Shown here one piece after another: positions 1-5,200 of a stretch of DNA of 6,266 bases; the stretch's first letter is position 1; each line of letters starts with the position of its first letter. The notes under the pieces were generated by a model. It searched no databases. It saw only the letters and a program-made list of their open reading frames with translations, and was not told where the DNA came from. The position numbers and the translations under genes are program-made. The stretch lies in the NCBI GenBank assembly GCA_041690535.1, contig JAWLHA010000126.1:1-6266 (forward strand), in the 5' to 3' direction. Source of the stretch: JAWLHA01 sp041690535. GTDB lineage: Bacteria; Pseudomonadota; Gammaproteobacteria; Thiohalomonadales; Thiohalomonadaceae.

Positions 1-21
1 TGTGAATACATCCCTGTACGC

Positions 22-49
22 TCGACGGCCGCGTCCATGCGGCCGACGA
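22..49. repeat. GC-rich imperfect palindrome 3' of the DUF4112 gene
   Basis: An 11-bp arm at 22-32 pairs with 39-49 around a 6-nt loop (GTCCAT), with one mismatch; the inner seven pairs (CGGCCGC/GCGGCCG) are perfect. It lies 43 bp beyond the stop codon of the minus-strand DUF4112 gene. No T-tract follows on either strand, so it is not a classical intrinsic terminator. It could be a REP-like intergenic repeat or an mRNA-end stabilising hairpin. Only one copy is in the window, so repetitiveness cannot be shown. Confidence 0.35.
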
Positions 50-91
50 CCTGCTTTCAAGGACTTACATCGCTCTTGGGTAAGTATGCGT

Positions 92-601
92 TTACCCTGA
101 TGCGGCCTCCACCAGCCCGACGAGCAGGCGGATCACCCACCAGGCGAGGAGTATGAGCAGGGCGAGGCCGAGGAGCAGCAGTCCGACCACCAGCCAGAAC
201 AGCCGCCGTTCGGCGCCCTTGCCCATGGGGGCACGCCCCATGTTGGCCTCCACCAGGGCCACGTTGCGAAGGTTGGCCTTCCAGCCGAAGTCGAACAGGT
301 CACCGAGCAGCGGCACCAGCCCCACGACTGCATCCACGGCCACGTTGAGGATCATCCTCGCAAGAATGTGGGCCGGAACCCCAAGGCGCGAGGCCTGGAT
401 GATGATGTAGGAGGAAATTACGGCTCCCAGGGTGTCCCCCGCCCCCGGCACCAACCCCATGATGCCGTCAAACCCGATGCGATACCCCCCCGGCAACGGA
501 ATGGAGCTGTCAAGAAAACGGCTCAGCCGCTGCAGGCGTCGAAGCTCGCGCCGGGAATCAAAGATGTCGCGGGATTCGACCACGGTGCCTCCTGGATCCA
601 T
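92..601 (-). CDS. DUF4112 domain-containing small membrane protein
   Basis: This is a 169-residue protein of unknown function with a DUF4112-like core. Residues about 22-118 hold the family signature as two related halves: FDGIMGLVPGAGD at about 44-56, and VDAVVGLVPLLGDLFDFGWKAN at about 89-110. Each half has a glycine/proline turn followed by an acidic residue. The C-terminus (about 133-163) is strongly hydrophobic and should be one membrane-spanning helix, so an inner-membrane location is likely. I chose the ATG at 601 because the domain begins soon after it and the upstream extension (GTG at 754 or 646) is low-complexity and lacks a ribosome site. No good Shine-Dalgarno precedes 601 either, and a stem-loop lies just upstream, so the start is not certain. 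The gene stands alone on its strand. No biochemical role can be assigned. Confidence 0.82.
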   Translation of the reverse strand: MDPGGTVVESRDIFDSRRELRRLQRLSRFLDSSIPLPGGYRIGFDGIMGLVPGAGDTLGAVISSYIIIQASRLGVPAHILARMILNVAVDAVVGLVPLLGDLFDFGWKANLRNVALVEANMGRAPMGKGAERRLFWLVVGLLLLGLALLILLAWWVIRLLVGLVEAASG

Positions 602-605
602 TTGG

Positions 606-621
606 GCCGCTTCGCAGCGGC
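606..621 (-). other. Stem-loop immediately upstream of the DUF4112 start
   Basis: Read on the minus strand, a 6-bp stem GCCGCT/AGCGGC encloses the tetraloop GCGA, a GNRA type that is unusually stable in RNA. It ends 4 nt before the proposed ATG at 601, where a ribosome-binding site would normally lie, and no Shine-Dalgarno is seen there. It could limit initiation, or it could mean the true start is elsewhere. A TATACT (647-652 on the minus strand) could be a -10 box for a leader of about 40 nt, but no good -35 box is found. Confidence 0.35.
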
Positions 622-747
622 GCCCTTCGGCCCGCAGTTCCCTCACAGTATAGGAAGTCACCCCTGTGATGCGTCCCGCGCCCCCTGCCGCGCCGGGACC
701 GAGACTGATCTGGGCGCTGGTAGGACTCCCCCTGCTTGATCTCGCCC

Positions 748-788
748 CTGCCACTGCGGCCTTTCCGTTTATCTGTTCGGTGTTCTAG
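748..788 (+). repeat. Solo right-end terminal repeat of the MITE family
   Basis: Positions 768-788 match the right end of the complete element (954-974) at 19 of 21 bases, and similarity continues more weakly back to about 748. It forms a perfect 15-bp inverted repeat (768-782 with 791-805) with the adjacent left end, around an 8-nt spacer containing CTAG. The CTAG at 785-788 is shared with the next element. No matching left end is found upstream, so this is probably the remnant of an older copy into whose end the second element inserted. Confidence 0.6.
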
Positions 789-974
789 GGCACCGAACAG
801 ATAAATCCGACGCGCCCAACATGTAGGGTGGATAAGCGCAGCGCATCCACCGTGCGGCGTCGAATTGGTGGATGCGCTGCGCTTATCCACCCTACCTCGG
901 TTCGCTGCCCCCGCCACCTGTGGCGCAATTTGGCTGCGATTGGCGACCTTCCGTTTACCTGTTCGGTGCTCTAG
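785..974 (+). mobile_element. MITE-like element, complete copy (190 bp)
   Basis: The left end (785-805, beginning CTAGGGCACCGAACAG) and the reverse complement of the right end (954-974) agree at 19 of 21 positions, giving clear terminal inverted repeats. Both ends carry CTAG, which may be a 4-bp target duplication, or the element may have inserted at a CTAG site. IS5-type (YTAR) and IS630-type (TA within CTAG) mobilisers both have such preferences, so the parent is unknown. There is no coding capacity. The interior holds a long palindrome (823-895). A second copy begins at 6160 in the same orientation with two mismatches over 107 bp. Together with its neighbours it fills most of the gene-free stretch 602-1125. 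Confidence 0.7.
823..895. repeat. REP-like long palindrome inside the MITE
   Basis: Two perfect 29-nt arms (823-851 and 867-895) flank a 15-nt loop. Each arm starts or ends with GTAGGGTGGATAAGCG or its complement, and each contains a smaller inverted repeat (GGTGGAT/ATCCACC), so the structure is nested. A single strand could fold into one long hairpin or two smaller ones. From memory, this arm sequence is a frequent dispersed intergenic repeat in gammaproteobacteria. The second copy is at 6198-6266, truncated by the window end. Confidence 0.8.
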
Positions 975-978
975 GCTG

Positions 979-1078
979 TAGGGGAAACGCTGATTATTCC
1001 GCTTTCGTCGCTCCCGCTCCCGATTAAGGCATTCGAGGGCAGGCTTTGCGGGCCTGACGAATTAATCAGCGCTTCCTA
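979..1078. mobile_element. Second, unrelated inverted-repeat element (about 100 bp)
   Basis: The left end, TAGGGGAAACGCTGATTA (979-996), matches the reverse complement of the right end (1063-1078, TAGGAAGCGCTGATTA) with one mismatch and a 2-nt gap. Both ends terminate in TA, as expected of a TA target duplication. The interior of about 65 bp is non-coding. It begins 4 bp after the first MITE ends and stops 47 bp before the PilZ gene, so it may carry part of that gene's leader or promoter. It could be a small MITE or a deletion derivative of an insertion sequence; only one copy is visible. Confidence 0.5.
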
Positions 1079-1125
1079 AGGGGCTCACGCTTCACTATTC
1101 CCGCTCTCTTCCTGAAGGTCATGCC

Positions 1126-1428
1126 ATGGAACGACGCAGGAGTGAACGCCGCCGGCTTGAGATCAGCGTGATGATCTACAAGGACTACCCCGTGGCGGTG
1201 GGTCGGGCCCGGGATATCAACCGCGACGGCATGTACGTCGAGACGGGACTCGACTCGTTCACCGAAGGGACGGTCATCGATGTGGAGTGCAAACTGAGCA
1301 GGGGGGGCGAACACGCCCGAATCCGTTTCCCCGTGGTGGTGGTTCGCCGTTCGGACGGTGGCATGGGTGTGCAGTTCCACGGTCTCGGCGCGGCGACGCT
1401 CCAGGTGAAGGAGCTGTTGCTCTCCTGA
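1126..1428 (+). CDS. PilZ domain protein, predicted cyclic-di-GMP receptor
   Basis: This is a 100-residue protein that is almost entirely one PilZ domain. The N-terminus MERRRSERRR supplies the arginine-rich RxxxR element that clamps cyclic di-GMP in PilZ proteins. The second motif, (D/N)xSxxG, appears as DINRDG (residues 30-35) with Asn in place of the usual Ser. The C-terminal GGMGVQF (about 78-84) is the typical closing strand. There is no partner domain, signal peptide or membrane segment, so it should be a cytoplasmic adaptor of the kind that links cyclic di-GMP to motility, pili or exopolysaccharide. The start is supported by GAAGG seven bases before the ATG. A DUF3135 gene follows after 51 bp on the same strand. 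Ligand binding is inferred from the motifs; the target is unknown. Confidence 0.85.
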   Translation: MERRRSERRRLEISVMIYKDYPVAVGRARDINRDGMYVETGLDSFTEGTVIDVECKLSRGGEHARIRFPVVVVRRSDGGMGVQFHGLGAATLQVKELLLS

Positions 1429-1448
1429 GGGGACTTCACCGGCCCCTC
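1427..1448 (+). other. Hairpin at the PilZ stop codon
   Basis: GAGGGG (1427-1432, overlapping the TGA) can pair with CCCCTC (1443-1448) across a 10-nt loop. No T-run follows, so it is unlikely to terminate transcription fully. It might modulate readthrough or mRNA stability between the PilZ and DUF3135 genes, or be chance in GC-rich sequence. Confidence 0.22.
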
Positions 1449-1479
1449 TGCCTCTGGTCCAGCCGCAACGGAGGGATGC

Positions 1480-1839
1480 ATGCAAGCCGACGAATTCCAG
1501 CGATGGATGTGGTTGGCCAGGAACGATCCCGAGGCCTTCGAGCGTGAGCGTGACAAGGCCGTAAACGAGGTGATAAGCAATGCTCCGGAGCGGTTGCAGG
1601 CGCGCCTGCGCGGGCTGCAATTCCGAATCGACATGGAACGGCGCAAGGCCAGGACACCCTTGATTGCCTGCCTTCGCATCTCGTCCATGATGTGGGACGC
1701 GGTCCTCGGAAAGGAGGGGCTGCGCGACGCGCTGACGAGTTTCTCCAGCATCACCGAGGGGCGCGGCGGGCGGAAATCCGAGAGCCCGCGCCACAAGGCC
1801 GAAGTGATAGTATTCCGTCCGAAATCGCCGCGCCCGTAG
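1480..1839 (+). CDS. DUF3135 family protein
   Basis: This is a 119-residue protein recognised as DUF3135-like by its pattern: an N-terminal aromatic/acidic start (FQRWMWLARNDPEAFE, about 6-21), a helix with APERLQARLRGLQFRIDMERR (about 35-55), and a C-terminal part with RISSMMWDAVL (about 66-76). The family is short, mostly helical, cytoplasmic and of unknown function, found mainly in gammaproteobacteria. The tail after about residue 90 is basic and low in complexity and may be disordered. GGAGGG lies four bases before the ATG, a rather short spacing but the best site available. The gene follows PilZ by 51 bp with no terminator between, so co-transcription is likely. It ends 18 bp from the convergent methyltransferase gene, with no terminator visible in that gap. 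Confidence 0.72.
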   Translation: MQADEFQRWMWLARNDPEAFERERDKAVNEVISNAPERLQARLRGLQFRIDMERRKARTPLIACLRISSMMWDAVLGKEGLRDALTSFSSITEGRGGRKSESPRHKAEVIVFRPKSPRP

Positions 1840-1857
1840 CGCCTCACAGGGCCAAAG

Positions 1858-2565
1858 TCAGACCCGAATGAGCGCCACACCCACCGAGGTGTAGGGATAA
1901 CCGTGAAACCGGCGCATCTCGGCCTTGGTGCGGCTCCAGTCCACCGCGAGGTCGACCTCCCCATCCACGCGAAAACCTGGCGCCTCCAGAATGAGCTCAC
2001 GCAGCAGGGACTCGTCGAAAAAGCTCCAGTCCACGGGAAAACGCTCGCCGGGCCCTTCGTACCAGAGCGAAGCGGCGGCATCTTCGTAATAGTCGGTGGT
2101 CAATACCACCCGCCCCCCGGGGCGCACGACCCTGCCCAGCTCCTGGAGCACCGCCGGGATCCCTTCGCGACCCAGATGCTCGATCACGGAGATGCAGAAC
2201 ACCGCATCGAACTCCCAGTCCGGAAAGGGCAGGCGATCGATGCCTGCCTTGCGGTAATCCACCCGCACGCCGTGCATTGCGGCAAGGCCCTGGGGCGGAT
2301 GGAGGTCCACGGCCGAGACCCTGTGGCCGCAAGCGGCCAGATGGATGGGAAAGATGGAGGCGCCGCAGCCGGCGTCGAGCACGCGGCTGCCCGGCGCCAG
2401 TTGGGCCCGCTCCAGTGCCCACGGATATTCCCACCGCTTGCTGGGATGCAGGTAGGAGATGTCGTCCTTGGCCTCCAGGGCGTCGAGCTGCTGGAGCACC
2501 TCCCGGAAGCTGCGCGTGTGCAGATCACCGAGATTAAGCAGACGGTTGGGGGCTCGCTCATGCAT
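1858..2565 (-). CDS. Class I SAM-dependent methyltransferase, last gene of the glycan cluster
   Basis: This is a 235-residue Rossmann-fold methyltransferase. Motif I is VLDAGCGAS (about 62-70), the acidic residue at the end of strand 2 is in AVDLHPP (Asp87), motif II is FDAVFCISVIEHL (about 119-131), and the post-III region is VVRPGGRVVLTTDYYED (about 146-162). These define SAM binding; the family covers small molecules, sugars and lipids, so the acceptor is not predictable. The ATG at 2565 was chosen over a longer in-frame extension because that extension lies wholly inside the glycosyltransferase gene, and GGGAG sits about 9 nt before this ATG. The start overlaps the glycosyltransferase stop by 8 nt (ATGCATGA), so translation is probably coupled. 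A role in methylating the cluster's glycan or a precursor is inferred from context. Confidence 0.85.
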   Translation of the reverse strand: MHERAPNRLLNLGDLHTRSFREVLQQLDALEAKDDISYLHPSKRWEYPWALERAQLAPGSRVLDAGCGASIFPIHLAACGHRVSAVDLHPPQGLAAMHGVRVDYRKAGIDRLPFPDWEFDAVFCISVIEHLGREGIPAVLQELGRVVRPGGRVVLTTDYYEDAAASLWYEGPGERFPVDWSFFDESLLRELILEAPGFRVDGEVDLAVDWSRTKAEMRRFHGYPYTSVGVALIRV

Positions 2566-3655
2566 GGTGCTCTTCTCCCTCGGGTCGGACCCACTGGCGC
2601 CCCAACGCGCGCTGCACCGCTGCCCACACATCATCGGTGGCGGTGTCGCCGATGCAGCCGTCGCGCTCCAGCAGACAGCGGGCCGTGGCGACACAGGCCG
2701 GCGGCCCGAATTCGGCCGCCAGACGGTGCGGGCAGCCATCGCCGTCCCCACCCAGCCCGATCGCCCCACGTGGCAAGTAGATGCCCGGCGAGGTGGGCCC
2801 GAAGACGGCGACGGTGGGAATACCGACCGCCGAGGCAAGGTGCATCAGCCCCGTGTCGTTTCCAACGAACAGTCGGCAACGGCCCAGCAGGGTAGCGACC
2901 TGGCGCAGGTGCAGCCTCCCCACCGGGGTGACGTTCCTCTCGGCATGGCGCATCTGTCGGAGGAACGGCTCCACCAGCGCCTCATCGGGACCGTGGAGCA
3001 GCAGCACATGCCACCTCAGCTCCTCGACCGCGCGGTCCGCCACCGCAGCCAGCTGCGCCAGCGGCCACCGCTTCAATGGGGAGGAGGCCACGGGGGAGAT
3101 GGCGACCAGAGGACGCGAGGTGAGGCCCCGCGCCTTGAGGAAGGTGCGGCCTTGCTCCAGCTCGGCGGGGGTGGGAGAGAACGCAGGGATTGCCGCCGGG
3201 GAGACCTCCAGCCCCCACCCCCCAAGCACAGCGGCCTTGACCGCGGCGAGACCGCTGGCGCCGCCGGCCAGCGCTTGGTCCTGAAGGCGCTGGCCGGCAT
3301 CGAGCAAGGCGCAGGAGGCCCCCTCCCAGATGAGATCCCGTACGGCGAACACCGCATGGCTGGGGTCGATGATTAGATCGAATCCGCCCCGCTCCAGCCA
3401 TGCGCCGAAGGCTTGGCGCGCCTCGGCGCTGCCCCCATCGCCCCAGTGGGTGAATCCCAGATCCTGAACGCACTGGATGGCGTCCACCCGCGGGTCCCCC
3501 TGCAGCAATTCCACGGCGGGGTAGGCCCCGAGCGCGGTAATATGCGCTGCAGGCGCCGCAGCCCTGAGGGTCTCCAGCGCCGGCAGCTCCATCACCAGAT
3601 CGCCGATGCCGTACCGCAGGCACAGCAGAATCTTCCGCGCCGTTCCAATCTCCAT
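2558..3655 (-). CDS. Glycosyltransferase family 9 (heptosyltransferase-like) protein
   Basis: This is a 365-residue GT-B fold enzyme of the ADP-heptose:LPS heptosyltransferase type. The N-terminal domain starts KILLCLRYGIGDLVMELPAL (about 8-27), the usual GT9 opening with a glycine turn and acidic residue. The linker and second domain carry SPLKRWP (about 192-198), the lysine-containing KRWP motif, and the diagnostic donor-site block GNDTGLMHLASAVGIPTVAVFGPT (about 265-288). Four cysteines (about 308, 321, 327, 334) cluster near the C-terminus, as in many GT9 members. The family transfers heptose or related sugars from a nucleotide donor onto LPS core or other glycans at the cytoplasmic face. 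The ATG at 3655 begins right at the domain; a GTG start at 3751 would add 32 residues without family character or ribosome site. The 99-nt gap upstream is the widest in the cluster. The exact sugar is unknown. Confidence 0.87.
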   Translation of the reverse strand: MEIGTARKILLCLRYGIGDLVMELPALETLRAAAPAAHITALGAYPAVELLQGDPRVDAIQCVQDLGFTHWGDGGSAEARQAFGAWLERGGFDLIIDPSHAVFAVRDLIWEGASCALLDAGQRLQDQALAGGASGLAAVKAAVLGGWGLEVSPAAIPAFSPTPAELEQGRTFLKARGLTSRPLVAISPVASSPLKRWPLAQLAAVADRAVEELRWHVLLLHGPDEALVEPFLRQMRHAERNVTPVGRLHLRQVATLLGRCRLFVGNDTGLMHLASAVGIPTVAVFGPTSPGIYLPRGAIGLGGDGDGCPHRLAAEFGPPACVATARCLLERDGCIGDTATDDVWAAVQRALGRQWVRPEGEEHHA

Positions 3656-3754
3656 TTGAAACCGTTCCGTTTCTACCCTCCAGGGTTGTCTCCAAAGGCA
3701 GTCGCCCCAGACCGCTCCCGGGCCAGACCCACCCGGGCGGGACGAGTGCACCGC

Positions 3755-4567
3755 TCAGGAAGGGGGCATCTGCCCGGTGGCAGCCAGCAACTCCGTTTCA
3801 TCCCATGGGGTGCGATGCCGACTCTCCCGATCGGGCTCGCACACATAGACTTCGTGTCCGGGGCGACCGGTCACCCGAAAGCCTGCCGAACGCAACATGG
3901 CGAGCACCGCCGCATGATTCGGAGCCCACCAGTTGGTGGGATCGTCCGCCAGACTATGTTCAATAAAAGCCATCCTGGGCCATCCTTCAACCGCCATGGC
4001 CTCCCGCTCGTCAATGGCAATGTTGGGCACCTCCCCGGCCACCTCGGTGCCAGGCATGGTGAGGGTCTGGAACACCATGAGACGTCCGGTCCTGTGCGCA
4101 ACGATGTCGAGACCCAGAAGCGGATAGCGCAGGTGATAGAACACCCCCAGAAAAAGCACCAGATCGAACACTTCACTCTCGCGCGCAAGGTCGTAGACCT
4201 GCATCCGGCGAAACTCGATGCGATCGCAAAGGCCGAACCGTTCCGCCGCCCACTGGGCCTGGCGGAGGTAGTGCTCGTTCGAGTCGATGGCGACCACCTC
4301 CGCCCCGCGTCGGGCCAGCTCGAAACTGTAGTAGCCGGCATTGCAGCCCACATCCAGGGCGCGCCAGCCATCGAGCCGTTCAGGGAGGTACGGCGCCAGC
4401 TCCTCCCACTTGTAGCGGGGGAAGTCCCCGAGGAAGTGCGTCGGCGCAGTCTGGGTCCCGTCGGGAAGGTGCAGGTTGTGAAACCACGGTGCCATGGCCT
4501 CGACCTGCGCACGCAGAGGTGTCGATTCGTGAGTGGAGGGCCCGCCGCCCCCGGTCCGTTCATCCAC
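3755..4567 (-). CDS. CmoB-like class I SAM methyltransferase (TIGR04290-like)
   Basis: This is a 270-residue methyltransferase with an N-terminal lead like CmoB-related enzymes: WFHNLHLPDGTQT (about 28-40) followed by GDFPRYKW (about 47-54). Motif I is ALDVGCNAGYYSFELA (about 70-85), the acidic strand-2 end is in AIDSNEHYL (about 93-101), and motif II is FDLVLFLGVFYHLRYPL (about 134-150). NWWAPNHAAVLAMLRSAGF (about 212-230) matches the C-terminal part of the group. It is too short and differently placed to be the tRNA-modifying CmoB itself. From memory it resembles a family (TIGR04290, Rta_06860) from a conserved glycan cassette; that assignment is unchecked. The start is GTG at 4567, supported by GAGGAG six bases upstream. 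It follows the phosphatase gene by 15 nt. The acceptor is unknown, probably a sugar or glycan. Confidence 0.85.
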   Translation of the reverse strand: MDERTGGGGPSTHESTPLRAQVEAMAPWFHNLHLPDGTQTAPTHFLGDFPRYKWEELAPYLPERLDGWRALDVGCNAGYYSFELARRGAEVVAIDSNEHYLRQAQWAAERFGLCDRIEFRRMQVYDLARESEVFDLVLFLGVFYHLRYPLLGLDIVAHRTGRLMVFQTLTMPGTEVAGEVPNIAIDEREAMAVEGWPRMAFIEHSLADDPTNWWAPNHAAVLAMLRSAGFRVTGRPGHEVYVCEPDRESRHRTPWDETELLAATGQMPPS

Positions 4568-4573
4568 GATCCG

Positions 4574-4579
4574 CTCCTC
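4574..4579 (-). promoter_or_regulatory. Strong ribosome-binding site fixing a GTG start
   Basis: GAGGAG on the minus strand lies six bases before the GTG at 4567, in the 15-nt gap after the phosphatase stop codon. No in-frame ATG offers a better site, so it decides the GTG start of the CmoB-like methyltransferase. It is the clearest internal ribosome site in the cluster. Confidence 0.75.
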
Positions 4580-4582
4580 GTG

Positions 4583-5200
4583 TCAGCGGCCTTCCGGCAT
4601 GGGCGGCAGGCCGTCGGTCTGGTTGATACAAAGGAGTCTCGGTCCCCACGGCTCCAACTGCACCACGCAGACGGAGACAAGACCAATCTCCAGGCGCAGG
4701 GCCAGGTCCAGGGGAATGCCCGCGTAGTGGGCCACCACACAGCGAATGGGATCACCGTGACTGACCACGGCGACGGTCTCCTCCCCGCGGGCTTCTCGCA
4801 GCTCCTCCAGCGCGGAGATCATGCGCCCCTGCACCTCCAGGAGGGTTTCTCCGCCCGGGACCCGCATGCCGCTGCGAAACTGGTGGAAACGCCGCCACTC
4901 GGGATCGCCATCGAGCTGCTGCAACGTGTGCCCCTGCCAGGCCCCGAAGTTCACCTCCGTGAAGGCTTCCCGGATCTCCACCTCCAGCCCGAGCCGTGCG
5001 GCCAGGGGCGCAGCGGTCTGCCGGGCCCGCTCCATGGGACTGCTGTACATCCGTGCGATGGGCAGAGTTGCAAGGCGCTCGGCCAGGCGTTCCGCCTGTT
5101 CACGCCCCTGGGCGTTGAGGTCGACACCGGGCAGGCGCCCGGTGAGGGCGCGCCCCACCACATCGTTGGCCCCGTGGCGGATCAAGACGATGGTGGTCAT
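4583..5200 (-). CDS. Histidine phosphatase family protein (phosphoglycerate mutase-like)
   Basis: This is a 205-residue protein of the histidine phosphatase superfamily, branch 1. The catalytic RHG motif is at residues 8-10 (LIRHG), with His9 the expected phospho-acceptor. SSPMERARQTA (about 53-63) carries the phosphate-binding arginine. TEVNFGAWQGH (about 81-91) has the acid/base glutamate (Glu82), and VVSHGDPIR (about 145-153) the second histidine (His148). All key residues are intact, so it should be active. Relatives include cobalamin phosphatase (CobC), phosphoglycerate mutase-like and sugar-phosphate phosphatases, and sequence alone does not choose between them. Its start overlaps the stop of the glycosidase-like gene by 4 nt (ATGA), so translation is coupled. 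Within a glycan cluster, dephosphorylating a sugar or lipid-linked intermediate is a plausible but unproven role. It has no signal peptide, so it is probably cytoplasmic. Confidence 0.9.
   Translation of the reverse strand: MTTIVLIRHGANDVVGRALTGRLPGVDLNAQGREQAERLAERLATLPIARMYSSPMERARQTAAPLAARLGLEVEIREAFTEVNFGAWQGHTLQQLDGDPEWRRFHQFRSGMRVPGGETLLEVQGRMISALEELREARGEETVAVVSHGDPIRCVVAHYAGIPLDLALRLEIGLVSVCVVQLEPWGPRLLCINQTDGLPPMPEGR

Noticed and set aside
647..675. Sigma-70 promoter for DUF4112 with TATACT as -10
   Set aside because: No acceptable -35 hexamer is found at 16-18 bp spacing, so it is mentioned only as a possibility and not listed as a feature.
823..895. Possible CRISPR repeat or intrinsic terminator
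   Set aside because: There are only two widely spaced copies with no spacer array, and no T-tract follows either arm, so neither explanation fits; a REP-like palindrome in a MITE does.
558..917. Minus-strand frame whose N-terminal peptide recurs in a frame at 5945-6265
   Set aside because: The shared peptide comes only from translating the two MITE copies and their palindrome; it is not a protein family.
1840..1860. A shared terminator or repeat end (GGGCCAAAGTCAGACCC) between the convergent genes
   Set aside because: Only three or four pairs can form and no T-run is present; the 18-bp gap is too short for a convincing bidirectional terminator.
1903..3376. Long plus-strand frames opposite the methyltransferase and GT9 genes
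   Set aside because: They lack domains, have Arg/Pro/Gly-biased composition, and lie exactly antisense to genes with intact catalytic motifs.
3755..4567. CmoB tRNA uridine-34 carboxymethyltransferase
   Set aside because: The fold and some motifs are CmoB-like, but the protein is shorter, has a different N-terminal region and lies in a glycan cluster without CmoA.
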